The notes under the pieces were generated by a model, which searched no databases, was not told the DNA's origin, and was given only the letters and a program-made list of their open reading frames with translations. A stretch of DNA of 64,000 bases from Spirosoma endbachense (GTDB lineage Bacteria > Bacteroidota > Bacteroidia > Cytophagales > Spirosomataceae). Every line of letters starts with the position of its first letter. Position 1 is the stretch's first letter. Below are positions 18,601 to 27,076 of the stretch, one piece after another. The stretch is from the NCBI RefSeq assembly GCF_010233585.1, contig NZ_CP045997.1, positions 5,814,654-5,878,653 of the forward strand, in the 5' to 3' direction. The position numbers and the translations under genes are program-made.

Positions 18601-18972
18601 TTAGCGCCGATAAATGGCTAAATCGGTTAATGCAAATTCTCGCTTGTCATTTACGTTGCTTAAGAGAGAGCAGACGATCCGGTCTCTTTTGAGGGTTGCT
18701 AACAATAGCCCTTTCCCAAACGATTCAGGGGTCATGATGCGGGTTGGCTTACCGCGTTCGATCACCAACATGGCACTTTGGTTGTAATCTAAGTTTTGCC
18801 GAATTTCATCCCCATCGTTTGGCAGAATCAACTCGTAATAACTTTCGTACACCCGGGCCCGGTAAAGAGACAACCGGTTCCTGAATGCATTTACGGTCCA
18901 GATGCCGTTTAATACTTGCCTAGGTTTTTGGTTGCTTGAAAGGGGTATATCCGACCCGTTATCTGAAAGCAT
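18601..18972 (-). CDS. Hypothetical protein, 123 residues
   Basis: It starts at ATG 18972 and reads to the stop at 18601. The sequence is charged and soluble-looking (YESYYELILPNDGDEIRQ; SAMLVIERGKP; SLLSNVNDKREFALTDLAIYRR), with no signal peptide or membrane segment. I do not recognise a family. It sits in a decayed region, so it could itself be a remnant, but the residue composition looks like real coding sequence. Confidence 0.4.
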   Translation of the reverse strand: MLSDNGSDIPLSSNQKPRQVLNGIWTVNAFRNRLSLYRARVYESYYELILPNDGDEIRQNLDYNQSAMLVIERGKPTRIMTPESFGKGLLLATLKRDRIVCSLLSNVNDKREFALTDLAIYRR

Positions 18973-19328
18973 ACTGGTATTGGTTAGGGGTTAAACAACC
19001 CAAAGTGCGATGCCGCTGGTAACAACGTACGACCTGAATGGGGAAGCCAATGCGGGGCAGAAAAATGACTTGGCACGAACGAGCCAGCTTAAAGGTAGTC
19101 TATTTAATAGGGCCCTCCACACATTTGCTTAAATAAAGATTATCGGATCAAGGCTCTGGCAGAAACCAACCGGTTCAGCTTTATCTTCGGCGCCCCCGAA
19201 CAACAAATCAAATTAACTATGGGGTTGGGCTCACGGGATTCCAAACACAAGGAGCCAGCGTATACCCTGTTCAGCCTGCTTTTCGCGTTTACTTTTTACG
19301 CAAAGATCGCTGGTATACTCCTGCGAAG
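18973..19328. other. Gene-poor stretch, 356 bp
   Basis: Only short frames without recognisable families are visible here. Nothing else is supported. Confidence 0.35.
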
Positions 19329-19478
19329 TCATTTTTTCTTGGCTTTAGGCGCCAGGTCGGCAGGCATACTGCTGGTTTCATTCAGTTCGTATTTGGGAAT
19401 TTTGGGTGCGCCATGTACTTTGGCTGCCTTGGTGGCTACTTTCTTGCTGTTCTTGTTCTTCTTTTCCTCGTGGGCCAT
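19329..19478 (-). CDS. Small lysine-rich protein, 49 residues
   Basis: ATG 19478 opens MAHEEKKNKNSKKVATKAA and the frame closes at TGA 19329-19331 after APKAKKK. About a third of the residues are Lys, with Ala and Pro, giving a very basic, probably disordered peptide with nucleic-acid-binding character (inference). Lys-rich small proteins of this size are frequent in Cytophagales but uncharacterised as far as I know. It is short enough to be missed by length-limited gene callers. Neighbours give no clue. Confidence 0.6.
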   Translation of the reverse strand: MAHEEKKNKNSKKVATKAAKVHGAPKIPKYELNETSSMPADLAPKAKKK

Positions 19479-19890
19479 AGCTGACGTTTCGTTAAGGTCT
19501 TTTGAATTGGCTTGAAGGTAGGCTAATTCGTTGGCAATCCCACCTAACGGGACGGAATATAGGTTGCTTATTTTTATCAGCTGAATCGAAAGAATGCCTA
19601 TTTATCCTTACTGTATCATCACCTGGTTGCTTGATCGGTGGACGTCGATTAACCGGCACTGCTCATGCCGTAGTCAGCCCCTTCATTAAATTCAGTGGCT
19701 AACCGATAAGCGCTCATTTCTGACTTTACTAGTTGGACGAGCGGGTGTAAATTTTTAGCCCTTGTGACCGGCTGAGGTAAATAAATAAAGCGTTTTGAAC
19801 GCGCCTGAGTTGTACAAAGTAGTCAACAGTCAAAACACATGGGCGATTGAGCTGGCCCTACGCATCCGGCTGCCCCAGAATCCATTCATT
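19479..19890. other. Gene-poor stretch, 412 bp
   Basis: It should contain the promoter of the lysine-rich gene. Short open frames on the plus strand have no family-like sequence. Confidence 0.35.
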
Positions 19891-20097
19891 ATGGCCACGA
19901 ACACGTTAACCATTGTCACCGGCTACGGATCCATTTCGCCCAAGCCATTCCGCAAAGCGTATTTAAACAGCTCTGAAGAAATGGCGACCCAACGCTTCTT
20001 GCGGGATTATCCCGGCGTTCGGGATGTCACCGTGGTCGTGGTTTCGTTTGAGGATGAATTAACCATCCGCACAAACGGAGAAATCGCATCCTATTAA
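19891..20097 (+). CDS. Small hypothetical protein, 68 residues
   Basis: ATG 19891 begins MATNTLTIVTGYGSISPKPF and the frame ends at TAA 20095-20097. The frame is open further upstream, but the ATG gives the natural start. The pattern of beta-strands and helix (TLTIVTGYG; EEMATQRFLRDYPG; VTVVVVSFEDELTIRTNG) suggests a small folded alpha/beta protein. No family is recognised. Confidence 0.45.
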   Translation: MATNTLTIVTGYGSISPKPFRKAYLNSSEEMATQRFLRDYPGVRDVTVVVVSFEDELTIRTNGEIASY

Positions 20098-20204
20098 ACA
20101 GACTTGATTTTCTTTCATCATCCGGGTCGACGATTGCTAAAGCGGATTTAGCCCTCAGCAGTCGTTGAGCAACTAAAGGCTTGCATTTCCAAGAACAAAC
20201 AACC

Positions 20205-20399
20205 ATGAACAAACCACCTTACACGGCCATACCCGACACCTCGGATAGTAATTACTGGGAGTCAAAGTCAATAAAGAATAATTTACGAAGTACAACCTTT
20301 GTTCCCCGGGATAAGGAACTTCATCAACAGTTACGCGTGAAAGCATGGGCAATTATTCAGGCTTCCCTCTCGAAGAAAAACCGAAAAGGAAAGTACTAA
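20205..20399 (+). CDS. Small hypothetical protein, 64 residues
   Basis: ATG 20205 opens MNKPPYTAIPDTSDSNYWES and ends at TAA 20397-20399. The C-terminus is basic (SLSKKNRKGKY). It lies about 100 bp after the 68-residue gene on the same strand, so the two could be cotranscribed. No family is recognised. Confidence 0.4.
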   Translation: MNKPPYTAIPDTSDSNYWESKSIKNNLRSTTFVPRDKELHQQLRVKAWAIIQASLSKKNRKGKY

Positions 20400-20992
20400 A
20401 CGAGCGGTGAGGAATGGCTCGATACTTCTTTTGTCTATATCGGGCAAGTGAAGTCAGGATGAACTGGCAACAAGATTCGGGACGCGGTTCCTACCTATAT
20501 AGAACGGGATTTGGTCCTGGAGACAAATCGGTAAGAAACCGTTTAGAATTGTCCAGCTACAACTCAAAAATGGCAATTCCGTACCGATCGGGGTTGAGCC
20601 GCGCTGGATTACCGACCAGGTTTGACCGAGGCAATGTTGGCACAGGCTACCCGGCGACATTCTGCCGCCGGGAGGTCCAACAGTTGGGTGATTGGCTGCT
20701 ACAAGCTTCTCTTTCAACTTGTACCCATGACAATAAACGTAGTTGGTATCATTCATAAGCCGGCGTTTTCCGTACTTATCTTCTTTTCTCGTCGGCTACA
20801 TCACCAAAACGTGATGTAAGCTATTTTTTTAATGAATAAGGTTGACTGATGCCTGAAAAACGGGACGGACAGGAACCAATTTTTCCTCGAAAAAACGGAC
20901 CCAATAACCTATCCTCACTTCCTGGCCCCTACGCAAACAAGTAGCTCAACAATGGTGCGGATGAGTAGGTACAATCCGGACATCCGATTAAT
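20400..20992. other. Gene-poor stretch, 593 bp
   Basis: One plus-strand frame around 20540-20627 reads FRIVQLQLKNGNSVPIGVEP, which looks like a genuine but truncated coding remnant. No intact gene is supported. Confidence 0.35.
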
Positions 20993-21139
20993 ATGATGCC
21001 CTACATAACCCAACTAGAAGCCCGAATTAAGGTATACAAACGGCATTTGGTTGCGTGGCAGACGTTGCTAACGACCCAGCGGGAAGCCCGTCGATTAGGC
21101 GCTGAACGCTTACCCCCCGGTGCTGAGCAGTGCGAATGA
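20993..21139 (+). CDS. Small hypothetical protein, 48 residues
   Basis: ATG 20993 (with a second ATG next to it) opens MMPYITQLEARIKVYKRHL and stops at TGA 21137-21139. It is helix-forming and basic. A related helical frame continues out of phase beyond the stop (SSEREKLFARHQQESIELE), so the gene may be a frameshifted longer coiled-coil protein. Confidence 0.3.
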   Translation: MMPYITQLEARIKVYKRHLVAWQTLLTTQREARRLGAERLPPGAEQCE

Positions 21140-21510
21140 GTGAATCGCTGAACTCGGACTACTCACCCAGCAATGCGAATGGTTACGCTTCTATCAATCA
21201 AGCAATCCAGCGAGCGGGAAAAACTGTTCGCTCGTCACCAGCAGGAATCAATTGAACTCGAAGCACTTCTTTAGACAAACGAAAACCAATCTTCGCCAAG
21301 TAGTGAGGTAGCCGGGGATAAAAACCAATGACTTCGCTACTCCTTTTACGCGTGAATAGGGTAAATGAGTTGAAGGTGTAGTATTCCTACGAATTGGAGA
21401 CGAATCCGACTTGATTCAAATCGAATAAACCGACGATAAAAGGACATTCCGGTGGGTCAACAGGTTTTCCTTTTTGATTATAAAAACAGAATCGTTCGTA
21501 AAAGGGTCAG
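21140..21510. other. Gene-poor stretch, 371 bp
   Basis: The first 130 bp carry the out-of-phase helical continuation noted for the preceding small gene. The rest shows nothing. Confidence 0.35.
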
Positions 21511-21816
21511 TTAATTGAGGTTATGTGATTGATGCCAGGATTTACTAAGGCCATGAGCGGCTTGTTTAAATTGGTTTAAAAGCGACTTGAACTCCCCATT
21601 CGTTTTCTGGTTCTGTAAAAACTCAGATAAACTATCCTGGGCCTCTAGGCGGAGCCAGAGTTGTAAATCCTGACGGACTAAATGTTGGGCGAAGTAAGCC
21701 TCAAGCCGTTTTTGGCTCCTCGGATGGAACTGGTCTTCCCGCTGCTTCCAATACTTTCTGATGACATTGAATATTCGGTCTAAAGCCTCAAATTCTTCAA
21801 AGGGTGTCATTTGCAT
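21511..21816 (-). CDS. Hypothetical helical protein, 101 residues
   Basis: The start is set to ATG 21816 (MQMTPFEEFEALDRIF); an alternative TTG lies 24 bases upstream. The protein is almost entirely helical and charged (VIRKYWKQREDQFHPRSQKR; LRLEAQDSLSEFLQNQ; LLNQFKQAAHGLSKSW). It has no membrane segment or signal peptide and matches no family I know. The composition is convincingly coding. It is isolated from neighbours. Confidence 0.45.
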   Translation of the reverse strand: MQMTPFEEFEALDRIFNVIRKYWKQREDQFHPRSQKRLEAYFAQHLVRQDLQLWLRLEAQDSLSEFLQNQKTNGEFKSLLNQFKQAAHGLSKSWHQSHNLN

Positions 21817-22115
21817 AGCGCTTATAGGGTGACTTATCAACTAAAGCTGTACCGCACATTCTCAATTAGTAACTGTTTAATTATCAACAGCTATGTTTAT
21901 TTTTCGTCCTCTTTGGTCTCCTCATGCCCTGGAGAGGGAAAATCATCTTCTCTGATTAACACCAGTCCCCTAAACCTGAGCCAGTGAACCGTAGACCGAG
22001 TCGTTGGCGTGCGATCAATGACAAGTAGAGGCCAGCTTATAGCTTTTGGAGTATGTGTTGATGATACACCGCTTTAGCCGCTATATGGACTACGGCTAAA
22101 TGGGGCAGCTTCCGT

Positions 22116-22541
22116 TTACCGGCCTCCAAGCCCAGGCAAAGCATCGCCGTCGCTATGGAATAGACCGACGACGACATCCGACTTTTTATAAGCACCCGAT
22201 TCGGTTGTATACCGGAAAGCGGTCGGCTGGTGTTGCTCATCGCCCACAAGCCGCTCCAGGCTTAAAGCGGTAGGGCAATCATAGAGGGGTAAAGCAGGCT
22301 CCCTGGCCGTAGCCGGCACATACCCGGTCACCGTCACCTTAGGCAGCTTGGTGCGGCTGGTAAGCACTATTTTGCCCCCGGCATCCAGCAGATCCAGCCG
22401 AAGCGTAACCGGACCCAGCTGGCGCCGATTAATCCACTGAAACCAAAAGCGGGTGATTAAACCGGAAGACGTGTTTCGGGAGGTAGTCTTCAGGAACTGA
22501 ATGTCTAAACAGGGTAGAGCCATAGCGGTAAAGCTAGTCAT
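22116..22541 (-). CDS. Hypothetical beta-rich protein, 141 residues, possibly frameshifted at its end
   Basis: ATG 22541 opens MTSFTAMALPCLDIQFLKTT. The middle alternates strands in a beta-sandwich-like way (LGPVTLRLDLLDAGGKIVLTS; LPKVTVTGYVPA). After about residue 120 another frame continues with VYSIATAMLCLGLEAGKRKL down to 22037, so a frameshift near 22170 is possible. No family is recognised. Confidence 0.4.
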   Translation of the reverse strand: MTSFTAMALPCLDIQFLKTTSRNTSSGLITRFWFQWINRRQLGPVTLRLDLLDAGGKIVLTSRTKLPKVTVTGYVPATAREPALPLYDCPTALSLERLVGDEQHQPTAFRYTTESGAYKKSDVVVGLFHSDGDALPGLGGR

Positions 22542-22864
22542 TTATCACCATCCGTAACGAGGTTTCTTTGGAGGTGCGGATCCTGGCTTGCTTAGGTGGA
22601 TTTTCTGAATGACTTTTGAGTGGGGTATTTTTAGGGAAGTGGTCACAAGAATTAACCGTAATCTATGGTATAAGGAGCACTACCACACATAGTTAGGTGA
22701 CGTACATTCCTCCCAGTAGCTGATTATTTTTCGCATCATCTGTTCCAATTTGTCTACACTGCTGGGCATTGCTACCCAATTGAAGATATCGCGCAATACG
22801 GTAAAAAAAATACCTCACCTGGTCAACTTACCCAGCTAGGGCCAGAGTTAGCGTACCACGTCGT
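22542..22864. other. Gene-poor stretch, 323 bp
   Basis: Nothing is recognisable up to the beginning of the ISL3 remnant. Confidence 0.35.
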
Positions 22865-23206
22865 TCATCCGGTATCTTAGCTTTTGAAGATTATATTCGA
22901 CAGCGCTGGCAGGAAGGGGAACAACGAAGTGCTTATCTATACGCAGAGGTGAAGCAACAAGGTTTTTTGGGCAGCGTGTCCAGCGTCTTTCGATTAGTCA
23001 AAGGCTACCCTCGGCAAGCCGGGATAGTTCTTCCCTTAGCTGCCAAGCCTGTTCCTTATTCGATTCGTCAACTTAGTCGATGGCTAAGTTTGCCCCTTGA
23101 GTCCTTATCGAAAGCCGCTGATCGAGCCTTCATGGATCAATTCTTTACGAACTGTCCATTAGCCCAAAAGTTACATGAATTAGCCGTTAGGTTCCGAACT
23201 ATATAA
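22865..23206 (+). pseudogene. ISL3-family transposase, central remnant
   Basis: The frame reads LAFEDYIRQRWQEGEQRS, then LYAEVKQQGFLGSVSSVFRLV and YSIRQLSRWLSLPLESLS, ending in FFTNCPLAQKLHELAVRF. This matches the region between the helix-turn-helix and the C-terminus of ISL3 transposases. There is no proper start, and the DDE core and C-terminus are missing on this strand. Confidence 0.6.
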
Positions 23207-23227
23207 TACTCCCCAAAACCTGGCTCT

Positions 23228-23728
23228 TACGCACTTTGTGTGGTTGAGCATCGATAGAGTACTCGTTGCCGTAATAAATCTAATTTGGCTCCCATACATC
23301 TGTCGTTTAATGAGCTTCACTCGGGTGACTTGTCCTTCCGTTTGGCCGCGCCACGGTGGCCGTTGCTCCAGGCCGTGACTAAGGCCGCTCGTACAGCTTC
23401 ATAATCCTGCCGCGTCGGCGTTCTGATGAAGGCGAACCCCAAACTGCTGTAGCAATACGGCTGAGCAAGTTTGACAACGAGCCAACCAGTTGTCGAGTAA
23501 CTCCGACTGACGAGTTCGAACCATAACAGCAAAATCCTTCACCAATTCATAAACCTGCTCAATAACTGAATCCAGACAAACATAGCTCAGAATTTGTCGA
23601 TCATCCACTTCTAAGAAGGAGACCGCCCGTACCCCAACAGAAATGGGAAGAAACCGATGTTCTTGTCTCAACCGCTGCAGCGGCCGCCTTTTCAGAAAAT
23701 CTGTCCAACTAATTGGGGGCAGAGACAA
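23228..23728 (-). pseudogene. ISL3-family transposase, C-terminal remnant
   Basis: On the minus strand, frames give VYELVKDFAVMVRTRQSELL..WLARC, then EAVRAALVTAWSNGH, then RVKLIKRQMYGSQ. This is the typical ISL3 ending with the WSNG and KLIKRQMYG signatures. At least two frameshifts separate the pieces. It faces the remnant at 22865-23206 and could be the other half of the same kind of element after an inversion. Confidence 0.6.
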
Positions 23729-23864
23729 AATCTACCTGGGCAAATCAGCCAAACAAATCGCTTACAGCGGCCTATTGGCCCATCGGAGCGAAAATACAAT
23801 CTATGACTGGGTTAGTCGCTATAAACAAGGAGGACACGCAAGTTCAGTCCCAGCGGACTTCTAG
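23640..23864 (+). pseudogene. Helix-turn-helix fragment of an unassigned transposase
   Basis: A short frame reads YLGKSAKQIAYSGLLAHRSE then NTIYDWVSRYKQGGHAS, which resembles the N-terminal helix-turn-helix of IS630-type transposases. The frame stops right before the LRR gene end. The family call is tentative. Confidence 0.3.
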
Positions 23865-23870
23865 TTGATG

Positions 23871-25730
23871 TTAAAGCCTAGCTAAGAAACGCAATTGGGT
23901 CAGGTTTGCCAGCGCACTATAGTCACTGATCGGATTGTTGCTGAGGTTTAAGTTTTGTAATTGGGTCAGCTTGGCCAGTACACTAATGTCGCTAAGTTGA
24001 TTAAAATTCAGGTATAAGGAATGCAATTGGGTCAGTTTCTCCAGCACACTAATATCACCGATCTGATTGGAGCTTAGGAATAAGGCTCGCAATTGGGTCA
24101 GCTTCGCCAGAAATCCAATATCACTAATCTGATTGGAACTCAAGTTTAAGCTCTGTAAGCGGGTCAGTTGTTCCAAAAAACGATAGTCATGGATCGGATT
24201 GGAACTCAGGTTTAAGTTTTGTAACTGGGTTAGCTCTGACAGCACACCAATATCTCGGATCTGATTTGAGTCAAGGTTTAAGGTCAATAAGTGGGTCAGC
24301 TTCATCAGCACACCCATGTCACTGATTTGATTGGATCTCAAATATAAGATCCGTAATTGGGTCAGCTTTGCCAGAAATCCAATGTCGCGGATCTGATTGA
24401 AACTCAGGTATAAAGTTTGTAATTGGGTTAGCGTTGCCAGCACACAATAGTCACTAATTTGATTGGAACTCAGGTCCAGGGTCCGTAATTGGGGCAGTTT
24501 CGCCAGAAATCCAATATCGCGAATCTGATTGAAACTCAGGTCTAAGCTCTGTAATCCGGTCAGTTTCTCCAGGGCACTATAGTCGCTGATCGGATTGGTG
24601 CTCAGGTCTAAGGTTCGCAATTGGGGAAGCATCGCCAGCACATCAATATCTCCGATGGGATTGGCGTTCAGATTTAAGGTCTGTAAATGGGGCAGTTTCG
24701 CCAGAAATTCAAGCTCACTGATCTGATTGTAACTCAGGTACAAGGTCTGCAATTCGGGCAGCTGTTCCAGAAATTCAATCTCGCTGATCTGATTGCCGAT
24801 TAGGTTTAAGGTCTGTAAGTGGGGCAGCTTCGCCAGCACATCAATGTTGTTGATCTGATTGGAGGCTAGGTTTAAGGTCTGTAAGTGGGGCAGTTGCTCT
24901 AGTACATCAATGTTGTTGATCTGATTGGAACCCAGGTCTAAGGTCTGTAAATGGGGCAGCTTGGCCAGAAATCCAATATTGCTGATTTGATTGGCACTCA
25001 GATCTAAAGATTGTAATCCGGTCAGTTTCTCCAGGGCACTATAGTCGCTGATTTGATTGGCGCTTAGATCTAAGGTCAGTAATTGGGTCAGTCTCTCCAG
25101 GGAACCAATGTCGCGGATCTGATTGTAACTCAGGCCCAAGGCATGCAATCCGGGCAGCATCACCAACGCACCAATCTCATTAATCTGATTGGCGATTAGG
25201 TCTAAGGTCTGTAACTGGGTCAACATCGCCAGCACACCAATATCGCGGATCTGATTGGAACTCAGGAATAAGGTTCGCAATTGGGGAAGCATCGCCAAAA
25301 ATCCAATATCTCGGATCTGATTGTTTCTCAGGTATAAGCTTCGTAAGTGGGTTAGCTTCGCCAGCGCCTGATAGCTAGTGATCTGATTGGAGCACAGGTC
25401 TACCGTCTGCAATCCAGACAACTGCTCCAGAAATTCAATATCGCTGATGCAATTGTCTTCTAATAAAATGGTTTTGAGGGTAGTGCCAAAAAAAACTAAT
25501 CGATGTAAGTGGCTGCTATCCAGTTGATTTCGATTGCCTTTATGAAAGGATGGTTCCCATTTTCGCCCAACAAAATAACCTGTCCCTAAATTGATGCCTT
25601 CTACGGGATGAGTTAAACTGAATAGTTCATCTGGTAATTCGGTAAGGCCGCAATTACCTAAGTCAATAAAGGTTGATTGCTTGGCTTTCGCTTTCTCAAG
25701 AATGGCTATTACTTCAGGGGAAGTTAGCAT
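23871..25730 (-). CDS. Leucine-rich repeat protein, 24 uniform 22-residue repeats
   Basis: The 619-residue protein has an N-terminal cap (TFIDLGNCGLTELPDELF) like that of bacterial Roco/LRR proteins, then from about residue 84 twenty-four repeats of exactly 22 residues (consensus LQTLDLSSNQIxDIGxLAKLTQ; SDS22/internalin-like). It stops two residues after LRFLA in a 25th repeat. No signal peptide, membrane anchor or LPXTG-like signal is seen, so it should be intracellular. In Roco proteins a Roc-COR GTPase follows such an LRR; here the frame ends and transposase debris begins within 10 bases of the stop. Loss of a C-terminal domain is therefore plausible. An LRR-only protein for protein-protein contacts is the alternative. 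Confidence 0.8.
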   Translation of the reverse strand: MLTSPEVIAILEKAKAKQSTFIDLGNCGLTELPDELFSLTHPVEGINLGTGYFVGRKWEPSFHKGNRNQLDSSHLHRLVFFGTTLKTILLEDNCISDIEFLEQLSGLQTVDLCSNQITSYQALAKLTHLRSLYLRNNQIRDIGFLAMLPQLRTLFLSSNQIRDIGVLAMLTQLQTLDLIANQINEIGALVMLPGLHALGLSYNQIRDIGSLERLTQLLTLDLSANQISDYSALEKLTGLQSLDLSANQISNIGFLAKLPHLQTLDLGSNQINNIDVLEQLPHLQTLNLASNQINNIDVLAKLPHLQTLNLIGNQISEIEFLEQLPELQTLYLSYNQISELEFLAKLPHLQTLNLNANPIGDIDVLAMLPQLRTLDLSTNPISDYSALEKLTGLQSLDLSFNQIRDIGFLAKLPQLRTLDLSSNQISDYCVLATLTQLQTLYLSFNQIRDIGFLAKLTQLRILYLRSNQISDMGVLMKLTHLLTLNLDSNQIRDIGVLSELTQLQNLNLSSNPIHDYRFLEQLTRLQSLNLSSNQISDIGFLAKLTQLRALFLSSNQIGDISVLEKLTQLHSLYLNFNQLSDISVLAKLTQLQNLNLSNNPISDYSALANLTQLRFLARL

Positions 25731-25829
25731 AGTGACGGATTAGGTACTTAGATGCTTGTCGGGCAAGGTACTACCCTAACGACTACACTTACGTTCTGGC
25801 TGCTTGGGCTTGAATCTCAGCCAATGAAT

Positions 25830-26828
25830 TTATCGAACAAACCGAAAACTTAGACCCCAATTTTGATAACCATTCGTAGTGATTCCATTCCGGGTACTGC
25901 CCGTGTAGGCAGATTGCCCCGCTATGAATTCGATGGTTACTCCCCCCCCGTACTGGATGGTAATGAGTCCTGAATGAACAGCAGCAGTACAAATAGAGGA
26001 ATCGTGGGTATAAATATCCGTACCCCATACACTTTGTGCTGTTCCCCCTGCCGGGCAGCTATACGTGACTCGCTTACCAATTTCGGCTCCTTGAAAATTA
26101 GCTCTAGTGTTCCAATCAATGGCGGTTCCGGTGGTAGTTGTTGTGGTTGTGGTGGAACCTTGCCCGCTTGCCATATATTTCAGCAAATACTCCACCCATT
26201 GCGTGGCTAAGGGATCGGAGACACTGGCCGCCGTTACATAGGCCTGGGTTTGGGCGCCAACCGTGATACACGAAACGCAAACGGCCGTGCGAGCCGTTTG
26301 GTTGGAGGAAGCCATCCACCAATCGCCCTGGCCTGTGATTTGAAATTGACCATTGGCAACGCCCTGTTTAGCTTTGGCCAGGCAATCGGATTGAGAGGTA
26401 GCCAGCCAGGCCTGATTGAAGCGCAGCGTTGTCGTCGGAACCTGCCCACCAACGCCACTCATGGCTGGAAAAGGGGTACTCGGATTTACTATATACTTTA
26501 GGAGATAGTCCACCCATTGGGCAGACGCTGGGTCGGAAGTTCCTGCTGCTGATACGTAGGCCTGGGTTTGGGAACCGGCCGGGATACACGAGACGCAAAC
26601 AACCGTCCGCGTGGTTAAGTTAATCGAACTCAGCCACCAACTACCCTGTCCGGTGAGTTGACATTGCCCGTTAGCAAGGCCCTGCCGGGCTCTGGCCATG
26701 CAATTGGACTGAGAGGTAGCCAACCAGGCCTGATTGAAGCGCAGACCCGGCGATTGGGCTTGCCCTGTTGGGCATAAATACACCCAATAAAATAGCGCTG
26801 CCAGGTAGTTAAAGGACGAGAGGTTCAT
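25830..26828 (-). CDS. Secreted protein with two 100-residue repeats and a C-terminal LCCL domain
   Basis: With the start at ATG 26828 (an in-frame ATG at 26861 is less likely), the 332-residue protein has a signal peptide (LAALFYWVYLCPTGQAQ). Two homologous modules of about 110 residues follow, each with RFNQAWLATSQS, TGQG.WW, VCVSC and QAYV..A..SDP signatures. After a threonine-rich linker comes an LCCL domain (GTDIYTHDSSICTAAVHSGL ... GSTRNGI ... WGLSFRF), known from secreted proteins and rare in bacteria. Paired cysteines (CMARA, VCVSC) suggest disulfides. The module family is not known to me. It is a single gene whose 5' region contains a perfect palindrome. Confidence 0.7.
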   Translation of the reverse strand: MNLSSFNYLAALFYWVYLCPTGQAQSPGLRFNQAWLATSQSNCMARARQGLANGQCQLTGQGSWWLSSINLTTRTVVCVSCIPAGSQTQAYVSAAGTSDPASAQWVDYLLKYIVNPSTPFPAMSGVGGQVPTTTLRFNQAWLATSQSDCLAKAKQGVANGQFQITGQGDWWMASSNQTARTAVCVSCITVGAQTQAYVTAASVSDPLATQWVEYLLKYMASGQGSTTTTTTTTGTAIDWNTRANFQGAEIGKRVTYSCPAGGTAQSVWGTDIYTHDSSICTAAVHSGLITIQYGGGVTIEFIAGQSAYTGSTRNGITTNGYQNWGLSFRFVR

Positions 26829-26866
26829 GGGACTACCATTTTTTAAAGTTTCGACAAACATACTTT

Positions 26867-26922
26867 GGGCTTCAGTAAACCTTAAATACCCTGTACAGGG
26901 TATTTAAGGTTTACTGAAGCCC
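26867..26922. repeat. Perfect 56-bp palindrome upstream of the LCCL gene
   Basis: Two perfectly complementary arms (26867-26891 and 26898-26922) meet around tgtaca, which is itself palindromic, so all 56 bases pair. It lies 38 bp upstream of the chosen LCCL start. It can form a cruciform or a very stable mRNA hairpin; there is no T-tract, so it is not a classical terminator. Confidence 0.9.
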
Positions 26923-27076
26923 GTTCTATAAAAATATGTATCGCCCACTCTATCATGTACAGCTTTATAGGGAGACTTACTGGCGTATAATGATGGTAGT
27001 ATGGTTCTAAAACGCTAGCAAGTGTCTCAAAAAAGGAGGAACTCCGCTTAGGGATATAAATGGTCTTTTCTTTAAC

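Noticed and set aside
23871..25730. Regular 66-bp periodicity, briefly considered as a CRISPR-like array
   Set aside because: The period is coding (22-residue leucine-rich repeats), without constant repeats or unique spacers.
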